This document shows, piece by piece, positions 8,467 through 17,542 of a stretch of DNA of 64,000 bases. The translations under genes were made by a program, and so were the position numbers. The notes under the pieces were generated by a model. The model searched no databases. It had not been told where the DNA came from and saw only the letters and a list, made by a program, of their open reading frames with translations. The stretch comes from Paraburkholderia sp. BL10I2N1 (GTDB lineage Bacteria; Pseudomonadota; Gammaproteobacteria; Burkholderiales; Burkholderiaceae): positions 2,480,001 to 2,544,000 of the forward strand of contig NZ_SNWA01000002.1 of the NCBI RefSeq assembly GCF_004361815.1. The letters run 5' to 3'. Position 1 is the stretch's first letter; each line of letters begins with the position of its first letter.

Positions 8467-10053
8467 TCAACTCGCGGGATTGTCTTCGTCGGGAGGGACT
8501 GGCGTGCCTTCCCCGGGCGCGCCAAGAATACTGATCTGAAAAATCGGCGTGGCCGCCAAAGATTCCAGCATCGGATCCTCTGGGATACGTTCAAGCAGGG
8601 GTAGGATCACCGAGCCGCCGATCACCGCGCGCCGGGTATTGTCAGCCGGTCGCAGCCCCCAAATGTCCTGGTAGACAACTGGCAATTCCTGTTTGTTGCG
8701 GGTGGTGTTACCCAGGTACAGCATGACGTGGCCACCGATGTAGATCAGGGTGCGCATGGGCTGTCCATGACGCGTCACGTAATCGAGCCGCTCTGCCGGC
8801 GTGGCGCCGGAAAGGTCAGTCATGCGTCCGGCGCTCATCTGGGTCGACGAGTGACGTGGCAACCAGACTCCGAATGCGACGAAGATGCTTTGCAGTTCCG
8901 ACGAGCAATCGTTATAGAGACCGGTGTTGCCCCAGCCATAGGGGCGCCCGATCAGGGTCTTGAGCAGCCTCGCCAGATGGCGTGGTGTCGCGGCCAGTGG
9001 CATCGGCGAGATTTGCGCGTCGCTCAGTTGCGCGGTGCGGATGACGGCCAGACCATCCGCGTTGCGGGCGGGCACGAGGATGTTGCGAATGCCCGGCGCG
9101 CTCGCGGGAAGTAGCGGAAGCAGGCTCCCCGCCGGCGCGTCAAAGCGAAACGCACCGCGGCTGTCCCGAACCGGAGCCAATGCCACGGTCACGGCGCCCA
9201 ATGCCTCGTGTGTCGCGTCTCGCCACCTGTCGACAAACGCGTCATTCACCATGCCTATGTCCTCGCTGCGCACCCAGCCCTGCACATCGGGCGTCTGCAC
9301 ATAGCGCCACCCCCCGTCGAGGCTGCTCCCCAGCACATATAGCGGCGTGCCGGGCCGTACTGCAGAGATCTGCAAGTTGTCGAACGGGTAGCCTTCGCCC
9401 GCAAGGCGGCGGTCATCAAACGACGGATCCAGGGTCGGCAACTCGCGCACCAGCAGGTTGCCGGTGGCAATTGCGCGGTGCGCGGAGATATAACCGGGGG
9501 CGCGCGTGAATTGGTCAACGTCCATATTCCGTGCGATGGTTTCAATCCAGGCTACGGTGTGGGGCCGGAAGTTCTGACCGTAACCGATGTACTTGCCGGT
9601 CTTGTCGGTGTTGTCGAACCAGGCAAGACGACGGTGTTGCAAGGCGACCATATCGCTGCCGCTTTGTCGATAGACGTGCGAGTCGACATAGGCCGGGTTC
9701 CAGGGCGAAGGGTCGTCCGGGCGGTTCCCGAAGTAGCGTGCATAGAGCGCTTCAAAATGGGTGCGCTGGTCGTCCGCGCTCAGGAACGCCTTGTCATAGC
9801 CTGGACCGGACGGGTCTATCCAGTGATCGACGTCCTGGTTATACGCGGCCATTGGGAACAGCCCGAATGGGTCGACCGCGGTACGGGCCTCGTGAGAAGA
9901 AGGGGTGCCGGTGCATCCGGCCAACGCCAGGCTAAGCGCCGCAGCCTGGATCAGCAACCATACACGTGTTCGAGACCGCAACGAAGTATGTGCTGCAAGT
10001 GGGCCCGGCGGTACGAACACCGCTTCGACCTGGGAAAAGGCGGCGAGACGCAT
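8467..10053 (-). CDS. lipoprotein with SH3b domains and NlpC/P60 peptidase domain
   Basis: This is a likely cell-wall peptide hydrolase of about 528 residues. A lipoprotein signal (LALAGC) lies 40-47 residues from the annotated ATG; a TTG at 9981 would give a shorter, more typical signal. The N-terminal NlpC-associated segment is followed by SH3b-like domains (PLYVLGSSLDGGWRYVQT). The C40 peptidase domain has its catalytic Cys in YNDCSSEL, about residue 379, and His in YIGGHVMLYLG. Such enzymes cut peptidoglycan stem peptides. It is probably periplasmic. Confidence 0.85.
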   Translation of the reverse strand: MRLAAFSQVEAVFVPPGPLAAHTSLRSRTRVWLLIQAAALSLALAGCTGTPSSHEARTAVDPFGLFPMAAYNQDVDHWIDPSGPGYDKAFLSADDQRTHFEALYARYFGNRPDDPSPWNPAYVDSHVYRQSGSDMVALQHRRLAWFDNTDKTGKYIGYGQNFRPHTVAWIETIARNMDVDQFTRAPGYISAHRAIATGNLLVRELPTLDPSFDDRRLAGEGYPFDNLQISAVRPGTPLYVLGSSLDGGWRYVQTPDVQGWVRSEDIGMVNDAFVDRWRDATHEALGAVTVALAPVRDSRGAFRFDAPAGSLLPLLPASAPGIRNILVPARNADGLAVIRTAQLSDAQISPMPLAATPRHLARLLKTLIGRPYGWGNTGLYNDCSSELQSIFVAFGVWLPRHSSTQMSAGRMTDLSGATPAERLDYVTRHGQPMRTLIYIGGHVMLYLGNTTRNKQELPVVYQDIWGLRPADNTRRAVIGGSVILPLLERIPEDPMLESLAATPIFQISILGAPGEGTPVPPDEDNPAS

Positions 10054-10835
10054 AGTACAAGGCAGTCAATGTGCGAGACTTCGATGATACGTCGTACTGC
10101 TCTGTACGATCGGCATCGATCTTCGCATGCCCTGAGACGGCAGTCGGCCGGTAAGAGACGTTCGATGCGTCCGCCAAGATCCTTCCCAATCGTGGGGGAG
10201 TTCGTTTGCAAGTTTGCTCACCGGCTTCCGCTCCAGTGACTGTTCGCTATCCACACAGCCCAATCGATTTCCTCGCGGCGACGCATGACCTGCGCCGCGC
10301 AGTGCCAAACCACGCCGGACTCAGATTGGGGACCAGGACGCATTGGGTCAGCCGGTTAGCCCCGAAAATCGAAATTCACCATTGCGAACAACGCGCTTAA
10401 TTATCAGCGGCCGTTTTCCTAAACTTGGCATTAACAGGCATGGACTCGATCCCATGCTATCTGTTCGCGGCATGGCGTCAATACTGTGCAATAGCGGCCT
10501 GATAGGCCTTATCGTGAGCTGATGGAGCTGATGGAGCTGATGGAGCTGATGGAGCTGATGGAGCTGATGGAGCTGATTGAGACATAGAGGGCATAGTGGG
10601 CCGAAACGAGGTTCCGGTCACCCAGGTATTCCTTAGGCAGGCGTAGATTCTTTACAAGAAGGAAGTACGTGTCTCGCTGCCAGCCCTGAGCGGTGATCTG
10701 TGATTTGCTTCACGTGCACCAATGCGAACGGTCGCTCGAGTCTGTTCGCCAAGAGTCAGGCGTATAACGACCGCCATGGAAATACGGAAGGATTGTTTGC
10801 GTCGAAATTCCAGTCCAACCAAGGAGGAGCGGGTC
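10054..10835. other. long intergenic region with minisatellite
   Basis: This 782-base stretch has no convincing gene. It contains a 9-bp tandem repeat (10516-10578) and leads into the promoter of the small secreted protein at 10836. AT-rich patches near 10390-10430 could hold a promoter. Confidence 0.5.
10516..10578 (+). repeat. 9-bp tandem repeat GAGCTGATG x7
   Basis: Six perfect copies of GAGCTGATG are followed by a seventh with the last base changed to T. The near-perfect identity points to recent slipped-strand expansion. It is intergenic, about 260 bp upstream of the next start codon. Confidence 0.95.
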
Positions 10836-11123
10836 ATGAACAAGGCAACCAGCACACTGATCGCGGCCGTCGCCGCACTCACGGTGTCGGGCGGCGCCTA
10901 TGCACAAAGCAACAACACGCTGGCGACCCCAACCACAAAGTCGCCGGCCAATGCAACGAGTGGCTACGGCACGCCTGGCGTCACCAACTCGGACAGCGGC
11001 GCTGGGTCGCCGAACTCGGGCCAGCCGAATAGCACGAACACTAGCTCGACGTCCCCCACCCCCGCTTTCGGGAGTAACAACACGCTGGCGATCCCGACCA
11101 CAAAGTCGCCAGCAGCCCAATAA
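10836..11123 (+). CDS. small secreted Ser/Thr/Asn-rich protein
   Basis: This 95-residue protein has a clear Sec signal peptide (MNKATSTLIAAVAALTVSGGAYA, cut after AYA) and a low-complexity mature part. A 15-residue motif, SNNTLATPTTKSPAN, at the mature N-terminus recurs at the C-terminus as SNNTLAIPTTKSPAA. AAGGAGG lies 8 bp upstream of the ATG. It is followed by a strong terminator. Function is unknown; similar short secreted proteins are common in Burkholderiaceae. Confidence 0.75.
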   Translation: MNKATSTLIAAVAALTVSGGAYAQSNNTLATPTTKSPANATSGYGTPGVTNSDSGAGSPNSGQPNSTNTSSTSPTPAFGSNNTLAIPTTKSPAAQ

Positions 11124-11223
11124 GAGCAATCAAGGCTGGCAACCGGGCGCAAATGAGCGCAAAGCGACTAAGCGCTTCAATCTCGCAGGGCGCAGTTGCA
11201 ATTGTGAACAGTGCCGCATAAAT

Positions 11224-11255
11224 AAGACCGCTGCCCACACGGACAGCGGTCTTTT
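11224..11255 (+). terminator. rho-independent terminator
   Basis: A perfect 10-bp stem (AAGACCGCTG / CAGCGGTCTT) with a 10-base loop runs straight into TTTT. It lies 100 bp after the small secreted protein gene. Confidence 0.85.
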
Positions 11256-11737
11256 GGTTCTCCTGATCTCTTCACGGAAGCGGCTTGCGGCACACAGACC
11301 GGCTGCATGCGCGTAGCGTGACCGAATAGTAGCGACTAGCGAAACAGATCGCGACGTTAGAAAAAAGTTAGTGTGAGTGGCCGTCCATAACGCGCCAGAA
11401 GACCGAATTCGCCCAACGTTGAATGACCGCTTCGCGGAAGAGCGAAGGACCGTAACGGGTGTGCGCAAGCCGGGCAAGTCGACTACCGCCGACCGCATCG
11501 GTCAGTCGGCGGCCAGGAAGCGCCATTCATCCATCGCGTCGCTCGGTCACTCCAGCGGCGGCTCCGCGCAGCAAACGGCCGTTCGATCGGCGAAGGTGAA
11601 CGTTCCATTCATCGGCCTCGAGCTGCCATCCAGAGTACACTCGGATGGGGTTTCCCTGCTCCCCGAGACTACATCACGTCATTCGATGGGTCCGGGAGGG
11701 CAGGGAACTCAAATACCAGTTCCAGGAGGAGCCGAAC
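11256..11737. other. intergenic region before DUF899 gene
   Basis: About 480 bases. An open frame at 11377-11745 has no recognisable family, no signal features and irregular codon use, so I do not call it. The last 20 bases contain the GGAGGA ribosome binding site of the next gene. Confidence 0.4.
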
Positions 11738-12427
11738 ATGAGTGAACTACGGTATCCAAACGAAAGCAGAGAGTATCGCAATGCGCGTGACCTATTGCTT
11801 AAAGAAGAACAAGAGCTTGTCGACAGAGTGAGATCAGTCGCAAAACAACGCCGCGATCTTCCTCCAGGTGGGCAGTTGAAAGAGGACTACGTATTCCAAT
11901 GGGCCAACGATGGGAAAGTGGGCAAGAGCGTGAAATTCTCCGAGCTGTTTGGGGATAAGAACACGCTGCTCCTTTACTCATTTATGTTCGGTCCGAACTG
12001 GGACAATCCCTGTCCGTCGTGTACGTCGCTGGTCGATGGGTTCGATCGCACCTGGTATCAGGTCACTCAACATGCCGCGTTCGTAGCAATTGCCAAAGCT
12101 CCGGCTGATCGAATCAATACATGGGCCAAGCAACGTGGATGGTCGCAGATTGCACTGGTTTCTGGATCGGGCTCCGCCTATCAAGCCGATTACAAATGCC
12201 AGGGGGACTTTGATGATATGCAATGGCCAGTGATGCACGTATTCAGGAGGCAGGATGGAAAGATTTTTCATTTCTGGGGAACTGAATTGTCGGCGAATCA
12301 TGTTGACACGGTGTGGCCGTATTGGAATCTCATGGACTTTACGCCAGAGGGTCGGCCCGACATCCCCACTCCGCCACAAAATTTCAGGTCCGAATACCTT
12401 GAAAAAAACTATCTGAATAAGGAGTAG
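11738..12427 (+). CDS. DUF899 family thioredoxin-like protein
   Basis: This 229-residue protein belongs to the DUF899 family, which has a thioredoxin-like fold. Typical stretches are YRNARDLLLKEEQELVDRV near residue 10, QRRDLPPGGQLKEDYVF near 39, FGPNWDNPCPSCTSLVDGFD near 85 (containing CPSC) and HFWGTELSA. The CPSC pair lies where thioredoxin-like proteins carry their active cysteines. GGAGGA precedes the ATG by about 8 bp. The AT-richer codon use differs slightly from its neighbours and may mark transfer. Its biochemical role is unknown. Confidence 0.85.
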   Translation: MSELRYPNESREYRNARDLLLKEEQELVDRVRSVAKQRRDLPPGGQLKEDYVFQWANDGKVGKSVKFSELFGDKNTLLLYSFMFGPNWDNPCPSCTSLVDGFDRTWYQVTQHAAFVAIAKAPADRINTWAKQRGWSQIALVSGSGSAYQADYKCQGDFDDMQWPVMHVFRRQDGKIFHFWGTELSANHVDTVWPYWNLMDFTPEGRPDIPTPPQNFRSEYLEKNYLNKE

Positions 12428-12981
12428 CCTGGCGACTGATCGCGCTGACTTGAATAGCGAAGGAATATGCGGGGCTTATGTTCATGTCGCCTTCAGACCC
12501 CGATCTCGCCTCCGGGCGGATGGTGCTTGTCGTTCGCGACAAGTGAGCGCCGCAATCATTCTTAAGTGTCCAATTACCTTCGCCGATGGACGGACCGCTT
12601 CTGGCGACTGTATGCGCTCAGCCGACTTTGCCGTGAGCCGCCGCACAAGAACATTCGCCCTTCACCGGCGGCAGCTTTGCGGCGTCATGGCTCAAAGGGT
12701 GCAACCGGCCAGGAACGGAACCTTGGCGCAATTCATGTCACGCTCGTTTCGATGTCAGGTTAGCGTTTGACACCCGTCACTCAGCCTGGCCATGAGCGCG
12801 CAATAGAGAAGGGCAAGACGCGGCGGGATTCCGGGTCGCCTTGCACGGCGAGGCCACGCGCCGCGGGCCGTGCTCCGTCGCGCGGTGATTACATGGGATG
12901 TAATTGGCGCAAGGAACGACCGCTTTTACTCTTCGGCTGTCGCGCCTCCATTCCGGTAGCGCGCACCGCCAAGGAGATACC
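12428..12981. other. intergenic region without recognised gene
   Basis: About 550 bases lie between the DUF899 gene and the CMD gene. An open frame at 12450-12770 gives a cysteine- and arginine-rich product without family resemblance or ribosome binding site, so it is not called. Confidence 0.45.
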
Positions 12982-13539
12982 ATGTCCAGCTATCCACTTC
13001 ACACGATCGAATCCGCTCCCGCGCAATCAAGGCCCGTGCTCCAGCAACTGCAACAGGCGTTCGGCCTGATCCCGAACATCGCGGCCAAGATGGCCGGATC
13101 ACCGGTGCTGATCAACGGTTTCATCGGCCTGTTCGAGCGCGTGCATGCGAGCAGCCTGACCGAGCCGCAGATTCAGACCCTGTTGCTGACCAACGCGGTC
13201 GCGAACGCCAGCGAATGGCCGGTCGCGTTTCACACGGCGCTCGCGTTGAAGGAGGGCGTGCATCCCGCCGACGTCGACGCGATCCGGCACCGCGTCCTGC
13301 CTGATGACCCCGGACTGGCCGCGCTATCGGCATTGGCGCGCACGCTGATAGAAAAGCGCGGCCGTCTGGCCGAATCGGAGCAGAGACGGTTCCTGGAAGC
13401 GGGGTTTAGCGCTGAACAGATACTCGAGGTCATTGCGGTGATTGCCGCATCGACGATCACGAACTACACCAGCAGCGTAACCCGGCCGCCGCTCGAAGCG
13501 CAGTTTGAGGCGTTCGCCTGGCATGCACCCGCCCCCTGA
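12982..13539 (+). CDS. carboxymuconolactone decarboxylase (AhpD-like) family protein lacking the CxxC
   Basis: This 185-residue all-alpha protein of the CMD/AhpD family is of the type sometimes called peroxidase-related. The core FGLIPNIAAKMAGSPVLINGF and the helix TLLLTNAVANASEWPVAFHTA are diagnostic. The usual E..C..C...H signature is replaced: both cysteine positions are non-Cys (ASEWPVAFH), although the His is kept. Thiol peroxidase activity is therefore unlikely. AAGGAG lies 6 bp before the ATG. An XRE regulator follows 37 bp downstream, so the two are probably co-transcribed. Confidence 0.85.
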   Translation: MSSYPLHTIESAPAQSRPVLQQLQQAFGLIPNIAAKMAGSPVLINGFIGLFERVHASSLTEPQIQTLLLTNAVANASEWPVAFHTALALKEGVHPADVDAIRHRVLPDDPGLAALSALARTLIEKRGRLAESEQRRFLEAGFSAEQILEVIAVIAASTITNYTSSVTRPPLEAQFEAFAWHAPAP

Positions 13540-13576
13540 GTCCTCTCCATTCATCCACCTCGATTAGGGGAATCCA

Positions 13577-14422
13577 ATGAACGCCATCAGTCCCGATCCG
13601 AAAGCGCCGCCGAGCGAACTCGGTGACCTGCTGCGCTATTGGCGCGACGTGCGTGGCGTGAGTCAGCTCGATCTGTCGCTCGAGGCCGGTGTCTCGCAGC
13701 GCCAGATCAGCTTCATCGAAAGCGGGCGCAGCGTGCCGGGCCGGGACACGCTGCTGACGCTTGCACAGACGCTCGACGTGCCGCTGCGCGAGCGCAATGC
13801 CCTGCTGCTCGCCGCCGGCTACGCGCCCGTGTATTCAGAGGCGCCATGGAACGCACGGGAGATGCATGGTGTAATCCGCGCGCTCGAACGGGTCGTGCGC
13901 CAGCATGAGCCGTTTCCGGCGATCGTGATGGATCGCCACTGGAACGTTCTGATGACCAACGACGCAGCGCCGCGCTTCTTCGACTGTTTCATCGACATGG
14001 CCTCGCGCAACGGTCCGCGCAACATGCTGCATCTGATCTTCGATCCGCAGGGGATGCGTCCATTCGTGGCCGATTGGGACACGGTTTCGCGAAGCTTGCT
14101 GCAACGCGTGTATCGAGAATCGGTCGGTCACGTGGTCGACGCCGGCACCAGCCGTCTGCTCGACGAACTGCTTGCCTATCCAGACGTGCCGCGCGACTGG
14201 AAAACGCATCACGGGCCGTCCGCCGCGCCCACGATGCCCGTCATTCCGATGGGTTTCATCAGCGAGGGAGTCGTGCTTCGATATTTCTCGATGGTCACGA
14301 CCGTTGGCGCGCCGCAGAACGTTGTGGCACAGGAACTACGCCTGGAATGCATGTTTCCGGCCGATGACGAAACCGAAGCACGCCACCGGGAGTTGCTCGC
14401 CGTACATTCGAAACATCACTGA
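13577..14422 (+). CDS. XRE-family regulator with MmyB-like ligand-binding domain
   Basis: The N-terminal HTH_3 domain (LGDLLRYWRDVRGVSQLDLS, then AGVSQRQISFIESGRS) is followed by an MLTR/MmyB-like C-terminal domain. Family marks of that domain are LLAAGYAPVYSE, VMDRHWNVLMTNDAAPRFF and the block VIPMGFISEGVVLRYFSMVTTVGAPQ (only key parts quoted). This domain has a PAS-like fold proposed to bind fatty-acid-like ligands. GGGGAA precedes the ATG. It follows the CMD gene and may autoregulate the pair. Confidence 0.88.
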   Translation: MNAISPDPKAPPSELGDLLRYWRDVRGVSQLDLSLEAGVSQRQISFIESGRSVPGRDTLLTLAQTLDVPLRERNALLLAAGYAPVYSEAPWNAREMHGVIRALERVVRQHEPFPAIVMDRHWNVLMTNDAAPRFFDCFIDMASRNGPRNMLHLIFDPQGMRPFVADWDTVSRSLLQRVYRESVGHVVDAGTSRLLDELLAYPDVPRDWKTHHGPSAAPTMPVIPMGFISEGVVLRYFSMVTTVGAPQNVVAQELRLECMFPADDETEARHRELLAVHSKHH

Positions 14423-14482
14423 ACCGCTGGTATTCGGGCACGCCGAGTAGCCAGGGACGGTTACCCATCCCCAGCCCTCTAA

Positions 14483-14516
14483 GAACCGTGCGTGCGCCTT
14501 TAGACGCACACGGCTC
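14483..14516 (-). ncRNA. group II intron domain V
   Basis: On the minus strand these 34 nt start GAGCCGTGTGCG and end CGCACGGTTC around a TAAA-type tetraloop. That is the catalytic metal-binding hairpin of bacterial group II introns. The two halves pair along the whole length except for the conserved bulge. Confidence 0.9.
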
Positions 14517-14577
14517 AAGCCTTACCAAGGCCAATCTGACCCGGCGACTCGTCCTGCGGTATTGGCCGGAATTCCGC

Positions 14578-16059
14578 TCAGGCAAACGCAGCCATCCCAC
14601 GCCATGCCAGGCGACTTACTCGTCGGAAATGCGCACGCCGAGCGAAGTAATCCGTGAAAGCTGGGTCGTAGGGGGTGGCGTTCGCTTGAATCTTGATGTG
14701 CCGGGTAATTGGAACACTGGCGGCTTGAAACAGATCAAGGCAAGTGGCTTTCCCCAGTCCATCACGGGTCAATGCGAAAAACACCCAATTGCGTCGACCT
14801 TCGGAGCGAAAGTATCGCTGACGCTTCCATCGTGCCGATTTGTTGGGGTGCCGTCGATTGATCCATGCGATCAGCGCCTGAAACACATGGTGGTCAACAT
14901 AGGCGAAGGCTTTCTTTGCGACCACGTGACGATAGTAGTTGGCCCAGCCCCTCAACTTGCTGTTGAGTTGCCGGATCAGATCTTCCGTCTTGGCTGCAAT
15001 GTTGGCCCTGATTGTTCCTCGAATCTTTTCCAGAAAGCTGAGGACTGCTTTCTTGGAGGGCTTGATAAGTAGCTTGCCCGCGTACTTGCGCACGTTGAAT
15101 CCGAGAAAGTCAAAGCCGTCGTCGATGTGCGTGATGCGGGTCTTCTCGTCAGAGAGTTCCAGACCACGTTCCTTGAGGAAGGCGACAACCGCAGGCTTCA
15201 CCATCGTCTCGAGCACTTCTTTCGACGCGCACGTGATGATAAAATCATCGGCATATTTGACGACATGGATTTTCTGGTTGCGGGGGGCCGCCCGTCGAGC
15301 GACGTCCTCTAAACCATCCAGTGCCATATTCGCCAAAACCGGTGATGCGATTCCGCCTTGAGGTGTACCAGCTTCCGTGGGGTAGACGACGCCTTCTTCC
15401 ATGTAACCTGCCGCCAGCCATTTCCTTAGGATAGGTTTATCCATCGGGATATGGTCAATCAGCCAGGGGTGACTGATTCGGTCAAAGCAGGCTTTAATAT
15501 CTCCTTCGAGAATCCATTGGGCGCCTTGCTTCGGTGCTAAAACTGTGAAGCATTGGCCAATAGCATCGGCGGTGGAGCGTTTGGGTCGGAACCCATATGC
15601 ATTCGGGTCCGCCAGCATCTCAGCTACCGGTTCCAGACCCAGCAGATGGAGCGCTTGCTGGGCGCGGTCGGACATAGCGGGGATGCCGAGGGGCCGAAGT
15701 TTGCCGTTCTTTTTGGGGATATATATACGCCGCAGCGGCTGCGGGCGGTAGCCCCGCCGCTGTAGTGACCGGGCAGCCATGAGTTTCCGGGCTGCGGTTT
15801 TCCAGACAACACCATCTACTCCTGCTGTGTTGCGGCCGGAGTTCTGGGTCACGCGTCGCACGGCTAATAACTTGGCCGAGAACGCGTGGGTCAGGAGCCA
15901 TTGCAAGGCTTGCACCTTGCCCCAGCGCCTTTCCCGAGCTGCCTTCGCAATACGCATCTGCAGTCGCTGTACCTGTTGTTCGATGGCGCGCCAATTGATG
16001 GCGTCCCAGCTTGCAACCTTAGAGGACGCACCAATCAACGGCATGGCCGCTGTCGTCAT
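14578..16059 (-). CDS. ltrA: group II intron reverse transcriptase/maturase
   Basis: This 493-residue intron-encoded protein drives intron splicing and retrotransposition. Reverse transcriptase motifs are in order: TAGVDGV, RRIYIPKKNGKLRPLGIP, YGFRPKRST, EGDIKACFD, GTPQGGIASPVLAN, and the catalytic YADD at about residue 268. The GIIM maturase domain (LNSKLRGWANYYRHVV) follows. The protein ends soon after YDPAFTDYFARR and lacks the C-terminal HNH endonuclease found in many relatives. The ATG at 16059 begins the usual MTTAAMP-type N-terminus; an upstream ATG at 16146 is possible. Confidence 0.92.
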   Translation of the reverse strand: MTTAAMPLIGASSKVASWDAINWRAIEQQVQRLQMRIAKAARERRWGKVQALQWLLTHAFSAKLLAVRRVTQNSGRNTAGVDGVVWKTAARKLMAARSLQRRGYRPQPLRRIYIPKKNGKLRPLGIPAMSDRAQQALHLLGLEPVAEMLADPNAYGFRPKRSTADAIGQCFTVLAPKQGAQWILEGDIKACFDRISHPWLIDHIPMDKPILRKWLAAGYMEEGVVYPTEAGTPQGGIASPVLANMALDGLEDVARRAAPRNQKIHVVKYADDFIITCASKEVLETMVKPAVVAFLKERGLELSDEKTRITHIDDGFDFLGFNVRKYAGKLLIKPSKKAVLSFLEKIRGTIRANIAAKTEDLIRQLNSKLRGWANYYRHVVAKKAFAYVDHHVFQALIAWINRRHPNKSARWKRQRYFRSEGRRNWVFFALTRDGLGKATCLDLFQAASVPITRHIKIQANATPYDPAFTDYFARRAHFRRVSRLAWRGMAAFA

Positions 16060-16882
16060 TTGCCTTTCCCCATCATAACGATTCCACAAATTCTCTTGCG
16101 AGGTAAGACCAGTCGGACGTTGGCTCACTTTCGTGCCGGGTGACATTCAAACCCGTATCCGGACCATTACAGGCCGGCCTTCGCTTCTTCCGACATCCCA
16201 AGCCCGCACCGCCATGGGCAGACTTCACAGCCTGCTGTCCCCGAGGGGAGCGATACGAGGTTTCCACGTTCCGCCTGCTGAAGTACGCCGGGTTAGGTGT
16301 CTGCTGTCGACCGGGAGGCAATGGGGTCACGAGAATGCAGAGAACGAACATTCTTCCCGCCTCCGATACCGTTTTTTGGTCAAGCGTAGTAGCCACTTCC
16401 GCTTGTCATTATTCACGGTCTTTATCGCAGATTCAGATGTCTTCACCATACCGGCTATCTAGCACTCATCCGGGTTGTGGCTCCCAGAAGGGCACGCCTC
16501 TCGCGATTGATGCCCCGCACCTTGCGGTGCTTCGTTTCATTGTCAGGGCCGCTCTTTATTCAGGCCCGTAGATTCACCCGGTGACACGGGCGGTCCCCTC
16601 CGTTTCCGTGGGGACAACTTCAACAGGCGACTTCGTGTCGCAAGTTCTCAAACATTGTGGTCCTGGTCCACGACACGCCGATATTCTCAGTCAATGTGAT
16701 GCCGAGACCACCGATGTAGTCCTACGCAGGATGTTATCGGGCCGCTACAGTTAGCCTGGCGGAATATTCCGCGATTCCGGCGTACAACCCCTACGTTATA
16801 CGAATTGGTGGCATCCACATTTTCCGGCCGCCCGCAGTGCCGTGTAGAATGGTCCGACTTCATCGAACCCGTCACGCGACCT

Positions 16883-17542
16883 ATGAGCAAGCATAAATAT
16901 GCAGTCATTGGCCTCGGCGCATTCGGCAGTACTGTTGCAAGAGAGCTCGAGAGTCTGGGCAACGAAGTTCTCGGCATCGACGAAGACGAAGTGCGGGTCA
17001 ATCATATCGCCGACGAGATATCACACGCGGCCATCGCCGACGGTCGCGACGAACGGACCCTTCGCAATCTCGGGCTCGCGGAATATGACGGAGTGGTCGT
17101 CGCAATCGGAGAGGATCTTGAATCCAGCATTCTCTGTACGCTAGCGCTGAAGAACCTCGGTGTGCAGCAGGTTTGGGTAAAAGCTTCCTCGTCTGCCCAC
17201 CACCTCATTCTCGAGAAGCTAGGGGCGGATCGAATAGTCAACCCCGAACGCCACGTCGGCATGCATGTCGCGCGCACCATGATCTACCCCCATGTGCTCG
17301 ATTACATAGCGTTGGGCGGGGATGATTATGTCGTGGAGTTGGAAGTCCCTGAGACGCTCGACAAGCATCCGCTAGACAACCTTCGGTTACACGAGCGCTA
17401 TGACATCGAGGTGCTGGCTTTCAAGCGTGGTGACAGCGCATCGAGCCGCGTCACGGCGGACCTTGTTCTATCAAACGGCGACCGGCTGGTATTGCTCGGG
17501 AACATTGCTGCACTGCGGCGCTTCTCGCGGGAGCTGCTTTGA
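16883..17542 (+). CDS. K+ uptake regulatory subunit, KtrA/TrkA-type (RCK domain)
   Basis: This 219-residue cytoplasmic gating subunit has the Rossmann-type TrkA_N/RCK domain with the nucleotide motif VIGLGAFGS at residue 8 and the acidic beta-2 end LGIDEDE. The TrkA_C domain covers about residues 140-219. The ATG was chosen because the fold starts there. It overlaps the next gene, a TrkH/KtrB permease, by 4 bp (TTGA), indicating translational coupling and a two-subunit K+ transporter. Confidence 0.92.
   Translation: MSKHKYAVIGLGAFGSTVARELESLGNEVLGIDEDEVRVNHIADEISHAAIADGRDERTLRNLGLAEYDGVVVAIGEDLESSILCTLALKNLGVQQVWVKASSSAHHLILEKLGADRIVNPERHVGMHVARTMIYPHVLDYIALGGDDYVVELEVPETLDKHPLDNLRLHERYDIEVLAFKRGDSASSRVTADLVLSNGDRLVLLGNIAALRRFSRELL

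Larger units (their letters stand above)
14440..16643 (-). mobile_element. group II intron (retroelement) with intron-encoded protein
   Basis: A complete retroelement reads on the minus strand. The likely 5' end is near 16643, beginning TTGCGAC instead of the canonical GTGCG. Structured RNA domains I-IV precede and surround the reverse transcriptase gene. Domain V is unmistakable at 14483-14516, and a domain VI hairpin with a bulged A follows at about 14449-14482. It is inserted downstream of the XRE gene and interrupts no recognised gene. Exact splice sites were not determined, so both boundaries are approximate. Confidence 0.85.

Noticed and set aside
12450-12770. Possible small gene between the DUF899 and CMD genes
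   Set aside because: The product is Cys/Arg-rich with no recognisable family, no ribosome binding site and irregular codon use.
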